Assembly (NCBI RefSeq): GCF_000332035.1
Contig: NZ_ALVY01000227.1
Span: 42,270 to 102,152, forward strand
DNA length: 59,883 nt
DNA from: Gloeocapsa sp. PCC 73106
Lineage (GTDB): Bacteria; Cyanobacteriota; Cyanobacteriia; Cyanobacteriales; Gloeocapsaceae
Direction of reading: 5' to 3'
Position numbers and translations under genes: made by a program. This document shows, piece by piece, positions 28,797 through 38,495 of the stretch; position 1 is the stretch's first letter; each line of letters begins with the position of its first letter. The notes under the pieces were generated by a model that did not search any database, was not told the origin of the DNA, and saw nothing but the letters and a program-made list of their open reading frames with translations.

Positions 28797-29954
28797 TCAT
28801 GGTATCATTATCTGTTGTAAAAATAAGGTTCTAAAGCTTTGTATACGTTCTTTGGGAGCTTCTGGAGCTAGATTCCATAAACTCTCGTAGAAAAATAAGG
28901 AAACCCCTGCAAACCCTTGTTGACGCACCGCTTCTACTTGGGCTTGAATTTGAGCGAAACTGATGGGACGCCCTTTTAATCCAGCTAGAATGCCAATACT
29001 TACGGGAATGTGCGATCGCGCTCTTTGTACTTCCGGTTGATTTAACTCTCCCACAAAATCGGACAAATTATTACGATACAGTTGTAGAACCAATTCTTCA
29101 ATTAAGCCCATTCGTTCCCAAGTTGCCCAATCTAAAAGATATTGATTCAAAGAGAATTGTTGAGGGTTGGGAGACAGGGAAATAAGAACTTGAGGATTGG
29201 CGGCTTTAATACTTTTAAATAAATTCTGCATATAACCGGTGAGTTTCTGAGCGCGCCATTGTATCCAACTAGGATCTTGATAATCTGTGGGTGGTATTTT
29301 ACCTCCATGTTCTTGTTTGTAGAGTTCAACGGTAAAATTATCATAGCCAAAATCGGCGGGATAACCAAAATGATCGTCGAATTGGAGCCCGTCTACCTCG
29401 TAGTTGCTGACAATCTCTATCGCTAAATCTGTAATAAAGTTTTGTACCTCCGGGTGCAAAGGATTTAGCCAGACTCGCCGATGAATATTGCCCTCAAGCC
29501 AAATAGTATCTCCATTAAGACGTTGAGTGAGCCACTCAGGATGGTTTTGGGCTAAATTTGAGTCAATGGGGGCCATAAAGCCAAATTCAAACCAAGGAAT
29601 AACTCTCATTTTTCGAAAGTGTCCATGCTCAATTATCTCTTCTAAGATATCTCTGTTTTGCAGTTCTGGAGTTGGATCTAAAGCTATTCCTGTGGTCTTT
29701 AAAGCAATTTGACTCGGATAAAGAGTATAACCTGAATTCCAGACGGTGGGATAGAGGGTATTAAAGTTTAATTGAGCTAAAGTATTAATAGCATTTCCCA
29801 TGATGTTCTGCTGCAATAATACCTCGCTATCGATATTGGTTAACCATACTCCTCTGAGTTCGATTTTCGAGTTTTCAGAGACGGTAGCAATGCTCCAAGT
29901 AAGACTAACCATAAATAAAGAGATCAAGAATATTCTTACTGGCAGTTTCTGCAT
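28797..29954 (-). CDS. GHL10-type glycosidase-like exported protein (second copy)
   Basis: 385 residues with an N-terminal signal-like segment (basic KLPVRIF, hydrophobic LISLFMVSLTWS) but no lipobox. The body follows the GHL10 pattern: ELRGVWLTNID, LNFNTLYPTVWNSG, WFEFGFM, VWLNPLHPEVQ, and GLQFDDHFG with acidic residues as in the paralogue at 2819-3841. Exported TIM-barrel protein with an unknown glycan substrate. It is upstream of ispG in the same direction and divergent from the zinc-ribbon gene (50-base gap). Confidence 0.82.
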   Translation of the reverse strand: MQKLPVRIFLISLFMVSLTWSIATVSENSKIELRGVWLTNIDSEVLLQQNIMGNAINTLAQLNFNTLYPTVWNSGYTLYPSQIALKTTGIALDPTPELQNRDILEEIIEHGHFRKMRVIPWFEFGFMAPIDSNLAQNHPEWLTQRLNGDTIWLEGNIHRRVWLNPLHPEVQNFITDLAIEIVSNYEVDGLQFDDHFGYPADFGYDNFTVELYKQEHGGKIPPTDYQDPSWIQWRAQKLTGYMQNLFKSIKAANPQVLISLSPNPQQFSLNQYLLDWATWERMGLIEELVLQLYRNNLSDFVGELNQPEVQRARSHIPVSIGILAGLKGRPISFAQIQAQVEAVRQQGFAGVSLFFYESLWNLAPEAPKERIQSFRTLFLQQIMIP

Positions 29955-30004
29955 ATTTTTGCTTATAGTTAAAAGTATAAGTAAATTTTTTCATAAAAGT
30001 TATT

Positions 30005-30451
30005 ATGCCTTACGTGTCTCAACTTGGTACTGGTCAACAAGTCTATCTGGATAACCAGGGGGATAACACTATTTTTACCATTGTCAGTAGTAGTCCCGGA
30101 CAACAACAACAAGCGAGCAATACTTTTACTACTGGTCCTTGGACATCTCCTCCAGAAATACTCCAAACCCCTAGCAGTATTATGGTTAAAATCTACACCG
30201 CAAAAGGGGAACAAACCCTACAAGTCCATGGTAATAATATGAGTATGGTCAACGCTAATTTAAATAATACACAAAAGTTACGAATACAGGAAATTGACTC
30301 TATGCCTCGTCCCATTATGTCGCCAATGAAGCCAATGGAACCGATGAAACCAATGAAAATGAACACTACTAAACGTTTTTGCAGCCAATGTGGCGCTCAA
30401 GTTGAACAGAGCGATCGCTTTTGTTCTAGTTGTGGGTTTAATCTCAACTAA
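30005..30451 (+). CDS. Zinc-ribbon protein with Met/Pro-rich linker
   Basis: 148 residues in three parts: an N-terminal domain ([20 protein letters not shown]..., about 1-95) that I do not recognise, a short Met/Pro-rich linker (four MxPM-like units near residues 100-117), and a C-terminal zinc ribbon with two Cys pairs (CSQCG and CSSCG, 12 residues between the pairs). The N-terminal domain has a repeated Gly/Thr/Ser pattern suggestive of beta strands. The stop overlaps the end of the convergent pilJ gene by 4 bases. Function unknown. Confidence 0.75.
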   Translation: MPYVSQLGTGQQVYLDNQGDNTIFTIVSSSPGQQQQASNTFTTGPWTSPPEILQTPSSIMVKIYTAKGEQTLQVHGNNMSMVNANLNNTQKLRIQEIDSMPRPIMSPMKPMEPMKPMKMNTTKRFCSQCGAQVEQSDRFCSSCGFNLN

Positions 30452-32937
30452 GCTTTTTCGTTGGAATCTACGCGGAAACGTTCTACCGAAGATAGTAAAT
30501 CTCTAGCGATACTTACCAAATTTTGCAGGGAATCCGCCACTTTTTGGGATTCTTTAGAGGTTTCTTGTGCTGTCAATTCGACGGACTGCATTACTTGAGC
30601 AACAGCTCGTGAATTTTCCCTTTGTTCTACCGTATCGGCGGAAATTGAACGAACTAGAACGTCAATTCGGTTAGAAACGTGAATGATATCGTCTAGAGCT
30701 CCTTTAGCTTGTTCTGCTTTTTCGGTTACGTCGAACACCTGTTGTAACCCCTCTTCCATAGCCGTCATTACCGAACCGGTTTCGCTCTGTATTTGCAGTA
30801 CTATTTGTTCGATTTGAGTCAGAGATTTAGCTGAGCGATCGGCTAATTGTCTCACTTCATGAGCAACAATCGCAAATCCCCTACCCGCTTCTCCCGCTTT
30901 CTCCGCTTGAATCGAGGCGTTAAGAGCTAATAAATTAGTTCTAGAAGAAATCGTACCAATCAAAGCGACAATCTTCGAAATTTCCTGGGAAGCCTCTGCT
31001 AAGCGTTTAACTTTACGCGTGGTTTCTGAAACCGTCTCTCTGATTTGTAAAATCCCCGCTACGGTTGTCTCTACCGCCTCTCCCCCTTTGACTGCAGTTA
31101 CCGCAGACGAACGAGCCACAGATTCAGCTTCTCTGGCGCTTTCAGCTACCCTTTGAATCGATTCTGTGAGCATTTGTACTGAGTTTAGGGTTGCGGCTAA
31201 TTCTGTCGCCATGCGTAGCGCATCACTGGATTGATTCCGAGCAAAGGATTCACTGTGTGTAGTGCCTTGGTGTACTTGCTGTGACGCTTGCTTAACTTGA
31301 CGGACAATTTCTCGTAGATTCTCAATAGTGAGATTAAAAGCATCAGCAACAGCTCCCAAGACATCGGCATTTACTTGAGCTTTAACGGTTAAGTCCCCTC
31401 TAGCTGCTCCTTCTACGTCGTCAAGTAGACGAATTACTTGGCGCTGTAGATCTTCGCGATCGCGTTCTGTTTCTTCTGCTCTCCGCTGGGCTTCGGAGGT
31501 TGTGGTATTGATCACCCGGATCATCTGATTGAATCCTGAGGCTATTTCCCCTAGTTCGTCTTCTGAATACACCGTTGCTTTAGCGCTTAAATCACCTTGA
31601 CAGATGGAGTTAAATTGATACAGAAGATCTTGTTTATAGCGTTTAATCTCGCGAGTCAGTAGTTCCCCTATTAATAAGCTAGTACTAAACCCTGTTAAAC
31701 CCGCTACTAGAGTAATTAAGGCTCCTGGTTTAGTCAAGGGGAAAAATTTGGAGTTTCCAGCTTCTGTGTTTGTGGTAACTATACCCGTCCCCATCACCGC
31801 GATCGCCGATAAGATCCCCACTAAAGAAGCCTTCACCAGTTGTTTGTTTCTGATCGGTGCATTAAAAAAAACCGCCAACGGTCCCAATTTTATTTCACCT
31901 TTCGGTTTGGATAAATTATCCCCAGTTCCAACAAAATTGGTGACTAATTTTTTCTTTGAATCTTTCAAGTTTACTCGATTCGGAATTTCGGTTCGATTTA
32001 TCGTTTCTAAATCGAAATTAATAGTTCCTTCGTCTTCCTCTAAAGAATCATCAAATAGTCCTGAATCTGGTAGTTCTTGAGATAAATCTGCCTCAAAATC
32101 AGAAAATCTGTTGTCTTCTCCCGCACTTAAATCTTCTGATATATCGTCACTATCTCCTCCCTTTAAGGCACTCGTGGCCATACTATCATCGATGGGATCT
32201 AATTCTGAGCTGTAATCATTATCCCGACCGCTACCATGCTCATCGAAAATATCTTCGAAATAAGACATTTCTTCTAAAGCTGATGATACTACAAAAGTCG
32301 GCGCTTCTTCCCTATCAAGCACTTCTAAATTATCTTGGACATCTGGTACTAATTCCGGTTCGAAAAAAGGAAACTCCCCAGTTCTGCTGCTGCGATCGAT
32401 TGTTTCTTGCCAATGATGCTCGGTTGCTACCTCATCTTCTTCATCTTCAAATGGATTTTCCCTTACCTGTTTACCTTTGGAATATAGATTATTGTCACTT
32501 TTTAAGCCAAACGCTTGACTAAAGCGAGATTGTTGGTAAGCTGTCTGTTCATCGACAGCAGTGACTCGTTCCTCAAAATCCCCATCCAGATCAGATATTG
32601 CCTGATTTCTGGTAAATGAGCTCTTGAGCCCCATGGTGCTCTGAGTTGGTTCTGAATCTTCTAACATCTGACGAATTCGCACTAAACCATCATGAGCAAA
32701 ATTAACAAACTCTGTTTTATCCGTTAATTCTAAAACAAGTTGATATTGTTGTTTTGCCATTTCATATTGTTGTAAGCCATAGCAGTAGATGTGACCCCTT
32801 AGTAACAACACACTGGGATCTTCGGGGAATTCCCGCGCCATTTCGTCAATTACCCCTGCAGCCTCTTGATAATTGCCATTTAAATACGCTTTTTCTGCTT
32901 TAGCGTAAGCTTCTGAATAATTTACTCCCGATGTCAT
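30448..32937 (-). CDS. pilJ: Methyl-accepting chemotaxis protein (PilJ-like)
   Basis: 829 residues. Order: N-terminal TPR-like region (about 1-75); a long acidic disordered stretch; two membrane helices (about 370-390 and 405-425) with only about 15 residues between them, so there is no large periplasmic sensor; two HAMP-like segments ([17 protein letters not shown], then [15 protein letters not shown]); and a signalling domain with the conserved hairpin ([18 protein letters not shown]). This fits the cyanobacterial PilJ receptor of type IV pilus taxis. It lies in one minus-strand run, pilH-pilI-pilJ, with a 56-base gap after pilI. Confidence 0.87.
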   Translation of the reverse strand: MTSGVNYSEAYAKAEKAYLNGNYQEAAGVIDEMAREFPEDPSVLLLRGHIYCYGLQQYEMAKQQYQLVLELTDKTEFVNFAHDGLVRIRQMLEDSEPTQSTMGLKSSFTRNQAISDLDGDFEERVTAVDEQTAYQQSRFSQAFGLKSDNNLYSKGKQVRENPFEDEEDEVATEHHWQETIDRSSRTGEFPFFEPELVPDVQDNLEVLDREEAPTFVVSSALEEMSYFEDIFDEHGSGRDNDYSSELDPIDDSMATSALKGGDSDDISEDLSAGEDNRFSDFEADLSQELPDSGLFDDSLEEDEGTINFDLETINRTEIPNRVNLKDSKKKLVTNFVGTGDNLSKPKGEIKLGPLAVFFNAPIRNKQLVKASLVGILSAIAVMGTGIVTTNTEAGNSKFFPLTKPGALITLVAGLTGFSTSLLIGELLTREIKRYKQDLLYQFNSICQGDLSAKATVYSEDELGEIASGFNQMIRVINTTTSEAQRRAEETERDREDLQRQVIRLLDDVEGAARGDLTVKAQVNADVLGAVADAFNLTIENLREIVRQVKQASQQVHQGTTHSESFARNQSSDALRMATELAATLNSVQMLTESIQRVAESAREAESVARSSAVTAVKGGEAVETTVAGILQIRETVSETTRKVKRLAEASQEISKIVALIGTISSRTNLLALNASIQAEKAGEAGRGFAIVAHEVRQLADRSAKSLTQIEQIVLQIQSETGSVMTAMEEGLQQVFDVTEKAEQAKGALDDIIHVSNRIDVLVRSISADTVEQRENSRAVAQVMQSVELTAQETSKESQKVADSLQNLVSIARDLLSSVERFRVDSNEKA

Positions 32938-32993
32938 TTGCTTTTCTCCATTCTTTGCCTTAGCTCATGAGTTTTTAATACAGCCGAATTAGT

Positions 32994-33563
32994 CTAATTT
33001 ACCCATCTTGAGGAACGTAATGTTACCCATCTTGCTGAACGTAGAATTGCTACTTGATCTAACAATCTTAAATAAGTCTTGTCTGTTCCATTGTCATCAT
33101 CGGTAAAAACCCATTCCCCCTGTACATAAGGAGCGATGTAATCTGGAACATTTATTGGCATTTGTAAATCCTCTACATCTAGCCATTCCATTTCCCCTAA
33201 TCTTTCTACCGCTAATCCCAAAATCAGATCTTGATCTTCTATCGCGATTACCGGAATTTCTGCTCTCTCGGTATTTAAAACTGCCATATCCTGAAGAAAA
33301 CTGCCTAGATCAGCTACCCAAATAACCTTACCCCTAAGATTAATCGTCCCTAATAGGAGATCGGAAGCGTTAGGAATCGGTGTGATTCGATCTGGTTCTT
33401 GTTGCATTACTTCTTTGATACCCATCGCAGGAAGAGCAAACTCATCACCGGATGACAGATAAAATCGCAAATGTAACTCACCTTGACGGTGCTCGATCTC
33501 TTCTCGGAGATCGGCGGGTATTTCTGGGTTGTTTTCGTTTAAAAAATCTGAGTTACTAACCAT
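32994..33563 (-). CDS. pilI: CheW-like adaptor (PilI-like)
   Basis: 189 residues, CheW fold: LRFYLSSGDEFALPAMGIKEVM at the start of the domain, PNASDLLLGTINLRGKVIWVADLG in the middle, and LGLAVERLGEMEWLDVEDL near the end. It couples the receptor (pilJ, downstream) to the CheA-like kinase. The C-terminal tail repeats a short unit (RSARWV, RSSRWV). The gap to pilH upstream is about 130 bases and holds a strong hairpin. Confidence 0.87.
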   Translation of the reverse strand: MVSNSDFLNENNPEIPADLREEIEHRQGELHLRFYLSSGDEFALPAMGIKEVMQQEPDRITPIPNASDLLLGTINLRGKVIWVADLGSFLQDMAVLNTERAEIPVIAIEDQDLILGLAVERLGEMEWLDVEDLQMPINVPDYIAPYVQGEWVFTDDDNGTDKTYLRLLDQVAILRSARWVTLRSSRWVN

Positions 33564-33641
33564 TATTATGTTGGTTAATTGGTTTATATAAGCTTACGTT
33601 TTTAGCTTCACGATTGAGTTGGTATTGTTTTTATTTTTGAT

Positions 33642-33660
33642 TCGATAGGCTGTCTATCGA
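33642..33660. other. Hairpin between pilH and pilI
   Basis: TCGATAG (33642-33648) pairs perfectly with CTATCGA (33654-33660) over a 5-base loop. On the plus strand it is followed by TTTTT; on the minus strand, the direction of pilH-pilI, it is not. It could act as an intercistronic stem that adjusts expression of pilI/pilJ relative to pilH. Confidence 0.5.
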
Positions 33661-33694
33661 TTTTTATCGTAACTTATTTACATCTATTCTAGAC

Positions 33695-34060
33695 TTATCC
33701 CTTTAAAAGCTGTTTAATTGTACTAATCAACTCCGGAGGGTTAAAAGGTTTAGCAATATAAGCGTCCGCGCCCTGTTTCATTCCCCAGTAACGGTCAAAC
33801 TCTTCTCCTTTGGAAGAACACATGACCACAGGAAGGTTTTTAGTCTTTGGATTTGCTTTGATTCGACGGCAAACTTCATAACCATTCATTTTGGGCATAA
33901 CTATGTCTAGTACAACCAAGTCAAAAGCGTATTTACTCACAGTCTCTATTGCTTCTTCTCCATCACGGGCAATAGCTACCGTCATCCCACACCTTTTGAG
34001 GAGATCTGAGATAATTTGTCTTTGAGTAAGGCTATCATCTACTACTAAAACTTTGCTCAT
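33695..34060 (-). CDS. pilH: Single-domain response regulator (PilH-like)
   Basis: A CheY-like receiver of 121 residues from ATG 34060 (MSKVLVVDDSLTQRQ); a TTG-initiated longer frame to 34093 is less likely. Acid pocket VVDDS, phospho-Asp in LVVLDIVMPKMNGYE, and the switch Lys in IAKPF are all present, with no output domain. The KGEEFDRYWGMKQGADAYI segment is typical of cyanobacterial PilH. First gene of the pilH-pilI-pilJ run. Confidence 0.9.
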   Translation of the reverse strand: MSKVLVVDDSLTQRQIISDLLKRCGMTVAIARDGEEAIETVSKYAFDLVVLDIVMPKMNGYEVCRRIKANPKTKNLPVVMCSSKGEEFDRYWGMKQGADAYIAKPFNPPELISTIKQLLKG

Positions 34061-34403
34061 AAGTAAGTACCTAATCCATTGGCTTAGTATCACTTACACA
34101 GTCTTTACGTATTTCGTCGCTCAACTCTCTCATCTCAAAATCTTCCTCGATTCTTGGCGAAACATTAGCTTCTCTTATCATAGTATACCACTACAATTAG
34201 CGCAGGAGAGTCATCGAAGCATTCAACCCTTTTGCTCAGGGTTAGCGCTCGTCTACTTGCAATAGAAAGTTAATTGATCCAAATTATATAATAACTGATT
34301 ATCAAGAAATCAACAGAAATATAATCTACTGGATCATCAAAGGGGTAAATGATAATCGCTTACTCTTCCTTTATGCTTGACGATAGCCAAATCAATTAAT
34401 AAT
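34061..34403. other. Gene-free stretch upstream of pilH
   Basis: 343 AT-rich bases. On the minus strand a TTGATT (34313-34308) and TATAAT (34288-34283) pair with 19-base spacing could start pilH transcription. I see no intact small gene here and no strong hairpin. A decayed kinase ends at 34404. Confidence 0.3.
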
Positions 34404-36423
34404 TCAATTCAGTGGCAACTCGATGATAAATAGACTCCCTTGACCTAATTGACTTTGTACTTTTAGATTACCCCGATGAGTATGGGCGATTGCTGCCGCG
34501 ATCGATAATCCCAAACCAGCTCCCCCTGTACCTCTAGAACGATCGCTTTGCACGCGATAGAAACGGTCAAAAATGCGAGTTTGTTCCTCTGGAGCAATCC
34601 CAATTCCCGTATCTTGAACCCGAATTAGAGCATGGTATTCGGTATAATTGAGGGTAACAATTATCATCCCACCCGACGGTGTGTAGTAGATTCCATTGGT
34701 AACTAAATTTAGTATCATTCGAGATAACTGGGATGGCTCACCCATGATAGTAACAGATTCGCCTATTGGTACATCTGCCTTTAAGATAACTCCTACTGCG
34801 ATCGCTAACTCTTGCAATTCTTCAACTAAATCAATAATTAACTCTTTTAAACAGCAAGGTTAAATATTAGTCAAAATTTTTTGTTGATCGATGCAAGAAA
34901 TAAGCAACAAATCTTTCACTAATCTAGAAAGGCGAAGCTTCTGTCGCTCCATAATCTCTAAATTCTGAGTAACTTCTTGTAAATCAGATGCTAATGGCAT
35001 TTCCTCAATCGTGCTTTGCAAAACAGCAAGAGGAGTTCGTAGCTCATGAGAAGCATCTGAGGTAAATTGTTGCATTTGGCGATAAGATTCGTAAAGAAGA
35101 AGGTAATCCTACTGTAATATCAATCAGTTGCTGATTTTCCGGTATTTGGGAGACAACTTGACCATTAAGTGCCGTTTCAACAAGCTCGGAAATTGTCGCC
35201 ATGCTCAAACCATAGTTAGCCGCGGCTGTTCGATCATAATGAATTTGTACCTGACGGATAGGTAACTGGGGTTCAAGCTGTAAATCGACAATTCCTTCAA
35301 TAGGTTTAATCAGATCTCGCACCTGTTCTCCTATTGAGCGCAGTTCGGTCAAATCAGGTCCATAGATTTTTATCGCGATCGCACTTCTAACCCCGGATAA
35401 CACTTCATCCATTCGGTGGGAAATAAAGCCGCCAATATTAGGAGCAACACCAGGCAACTTAAGGAACTCTTGACGCAGTTGTTCTACACTCAATTCCCTG
35501 TCTTTGAGAGCAAGGTCGCTCAATTCTACATCCACGTGAGCCATGCTAACTCCAGCACCGTCTGCGTCTCCCGGAGCACGTCCGGCTCGTACCTGCACCC
35601 ACTCATACAGAGGGTTATCTTGAAGGAATTGAGAAAGAGCTATCCCTGCGCGATTAGTCATATCGAGGGATACACCGGGGAACAGCACCATCGAGTTAAC
35701 CATTGATTTTTCCTGAAATTCCGGCAAAAACACGCGTCCCAAGAAGGGAACAATAGCCAAAGTAGCGACTAATGAAGCAATGACTAATCCAAGAATAATT
35801 TGGGGCATTCGCAGGGAGAATTTGAGCAGGGGACGATACAATCGTTCTGCTAATCGGGAAATAAAAGTACCTTCTTGGGGGAGGGTTTGATTGGCCAAAA
35901 GAATCGCACAGAGAGCGGGAGAAAGGGTCATGGCCACTAGAGTTGAGGCGGCGATTGACAGCAAATAAGCTAAACCCATCGGGGCAAAAATGCGTCCTTC
36001 TACCCCCGTTAAACTAAAAATTGGCGCAAATACGACGATAATAATCACTGTGGAGAAAATTACCGCTAAACGCACCTCTACTGAGGTGTCATAGACTACT
36101 TGAAAAGGATGCTTCGGGTTACCCTCTGCTTGATTGGTGCGGAGTCCTCGATAGCAGTTTTCCATATCAACAATTGAGTCATCCACCACTGAACCGATGG
36201 CAACTACTAACCCCCCTAAGGTCATGGTATTGATGCCCAAGCCAAAGACTTTCATCAACATTAACCTTTGATCGGTTTCAGCATTAACCTTCACTCGCTC
36301 AATCCCTCCTGTTGCCTGAAACTCATCGCCATGACCTACATGGGAGATAGCGATTTTTGGTACAGATAACAGAAGCGTGGTAATGAGTAGCACTTTTACT
36401 AAGGGTTTGTTTTGGGAACGCAT
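34404..36423 (-). pseudogene. Collapsed metal-efflux operon: CusB fragment + CusA/RND fragment + histidine kinase fragment
   Basis: Read from ATG 36423: about 55 residues of an RND adaptor (CusB-like: signal segment, HVGHGDEFQATGGIERV, NAETDQRL) run directly into the middle of an HME-type RND pump (FGLGINTMTLGGLVVAIGS, VDDSIVDMENCYRGLR, then a periplasmic loop) and stop after about 400 residues near 35044. The next residues, in another frame from about 35100, are the back half of a sensor kinase: YESYRQMQQFTSDASHELRTPL (H box), then an in-frame TAA at 34860-34858, then intact HATPase motifs (DTGIGIAPEEQ, GAGLGLSI). The adaptor C-terminus, RND N- and C-terminal parts and the kinase sensor part are missing. 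Non-functional as a whole. Confidence 0.82.
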
Positions 36424-36772
36424 AGCTTGTAAAAACAATAGTTTTAATAAACTGAATCTAGTTATATCGAATGGAAAATAAAACGCTAATTTAGGAGGTT
36501 GAGTTCCGAGTTATAGCAAAAGACAGGAGGGAAATCATTACTAACTGCTCCCTGCTCTTATATTTTTAGCAAATTTCAATCTATTTCATATTACTGCTAC
36601 TGTTTCAAACAGAAGTGAAAATTTGATGAAAATTTTTTACAGATTTTTTGGTGTTGGCCCTATCGCAAAAGTTTATTAATTTACAGGTGCATTCGTTGAG
36701 CGTCAGATTTGTTCGTAACTGCTATCTAGGAAAATTGAAATTTCGTCAATAAATTGCTAAGATGATTTAAGG

Positions 36773-36786
36773 ACTATCTAGATAGT
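36773..36786. promoter_or_regulatory. Perfect 14-base palindrome upstream of hmpF
   Basis: ACTATCTAGATAGT, about 80 bases before the hmpF GTG. A further CTATC lies 20 bases downstream. Candidate operator in the 443-base gap 36424-36866; the rest of that gap is AT-rich and shows no gene. Confidence 0.35.
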
Positions 36787-36866
36787 TGGCTAAACTACTA
36801 GCTATCAACCAGAATCAATCTAGTGATTAATGTTTCAGCACAAAAGATATCAAAGGGATTATCAAA

Positions 36867-38495
36867 GTGCTATATCTAGCAGAAGTAAAAAAACAAACAA
36901 AAGGATTAATAGGAGGATTGAGGACAGAACTCAAACTCCTGGCTTTTCAGAGAGATGACCAAACCTGGAACATCGTACCCAACGAGGAACTCGTATCCTG
37001 CGAATACGTTAACTCCGTGGGTGAAGGCGCTCTGGTTTTTGTGAACCTAAATTCTAATCGGGAAGTCCAAGGCAATCCAGAATTGGGCGGAACTCGAGTA
37101 GTTCGGATACTGCAATATTTTTCCCGAATGTTGGAAAAAGCTCAGGAAGAGCAAGAAGCAATAGATAATTGGAAAGAGTCTTTAACTTATCAAGGTCAAG
37201 AACTGGGTCGTCGTCGGGAAGAATTAGAAGCTCAAATTCAAGAAATAGCGGCAAAAGAAGAGGAATTAACCAATCTTGAGCAGAAAAGCCAGGAAATTGC
37301 CTCGGCGCAGCGCCAACTAGAAGAATATCAACAACGGATTGAGAGCGCCTCTCCAGCTCATATTCTAGGACAAGAACAAATAGACAGAATCAAAGGATTA
37401 ATTGGCAATTTATCTAGTGCTTTTAGAGGAACGGATTGTTTCTGGGAAAAGCTAGAATTAATATTTAGAAATATTCAAACTCAAGATGAGTATTTAAGAC
37501 AACAATGGGGTGAGCTAGAACGACGAAGGCACGAAGCTAACGACATCAGAAATCAAGTAGAGCAACAGGTTAGTCAGTTAAGAGAACGTCAACAAGAACT
37601 ATCCTCAACCCAAAAAACCCTGGAACATGCAAAAATAGAACTGGAAAAACAACAGAAGGATTTACAAAGTAAAGAAGAAAGATTAGGACAGATTGCTGTT
37701 GATTTACGAAATGCTGTAGAGTTAAAAAATAATATTAATATTTTGTTAAACAGCAGTCCTCAAAAACATTATAACTATCCAATTAATAATCTTGAATCTT
37801 TAGAGCAGCTTTCTTTACAGGAGTTAAATAGTGAGGTAGATAAACTAGGGAACGAATTGCAGAAATGGACAACTCTAGTTAATGATCAAGAGGAGGAATT
37901 AAACTCTGAAGCTCAAAGTGTTGTAGAAATAGAACAGAAGTTTAATGAGGCCGAAGAATCACAAAAAGCTCAAATTGGACAAGAATTAGCTGATGCTCAA
38001 GAAAGAAGAAAAATGATGGAAGTGACTCTGCAGGGTCAAAGACGTAACGTGGATGAGAAAAAAGATACCCTTGCTCAGTATCAGGAACTGCTACAGCGTA
38101 GACAAATTTTCGGACCTAGTCTGTCAATCCTAGAAGAACAATATAGGAATTTGGAGCAGGAGAAGCAAAGACTAGAGTCAGAGGTTGAATATCTTAGAGG
38201 AAGTCTGAGTAGCATTAGGGAAATGATTGAGGAGCAAACGGGTATAAATCAAGTAAAAGAAAGAGAATTAGCCGAACAATCAGAAAGTTCACAACAATTA
38301 CAGCGGGAATCGGCTTTGTTGCAAGGACGAGTTGAAACTTATGAAGGAATGTTACAACCTTGGCAATCGCAGCTCAATGAGTTGCGCGAAAGATTAATAC
38401 AAATGCAGCAGTTTTTCGTTCAAATTGCAGGAGAGGGAGAACAACCGGGGTGGTTTGGTGAATTAGAACAAGTTTTGAGAGGTTTAGGTGAATAA
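36867..38495 (+). CDS. hmpF: Pilus motility taxis protein HmpF
   Basis: 542 residues. A conserved N-terminal block (about residues 1-90: LYLAEVKKQTKGLIGGLRTE, LLAFQRDDQTW, ...) is followed by an almost continuous coiled coil (about 95-530) rich in Glu/Gln/Leu heptads. In Nostoc, HmpF localises to the cell poles and is needed for type IV pilus-driven hormogonium motility. It starts at GTG 36867 with AGGGA about 9 bases upstream. The same region carries pilH/pilI/pilJ and pilL-C. Its last 76 bases overlap the convergent tilS gene. Confidence 0.9.
   Translation: MLYLAEVKKQTKGLIGGLRTELKLLAFQRDDQTWNIVPNEELVSCEYVNSVGEGALVFVNLNSNREVQGNPELGGTRVVRILQYFSRMLEKAQEEQEAIDNWKESLTYQGQELGRRREELEAQIQEIAAKEEELTNLEQKSQEIASAQRQLEEYQQRIESASPAHILGQEQIDRIKGLIGNLSSAFRGTDCFWEKLELIFRNIQTQDEYLRQQWGELERRRHEANDIRNQVEQQVSQLRERQQELSSTQKTLEHAKIELEKQQKDLQSKEERLGQIAVDLRNAVELKNNINILLNSSPQKHYNYPINNLESLEQLSLQELNSEVDKLGNELQKWTTLVNDQEEELNSEAQSVVEIEQKFNEAEESQKAQIGQELADAQERRKMMEVTLQGQRRNVDEKKDTLAQYQELLQRRQIFGPSLSILEEQYRNLEQEKQRLESEVEYLRGSLSSIREMIEEQTGINQVKERELAEQSESSQQLQRESALLQGRVETYEGMLQPWQSQLNELRERLIQMQQFFVQIAGEGEQPGWFGELEQVLRGLGE

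Noticed and set aside
34404-35075. Two separate small histidine kinase genes
   Set aside because: They are in the same frame with a single TAA between them, and the upstream part is missing, so they are fragments of one broken kinase.
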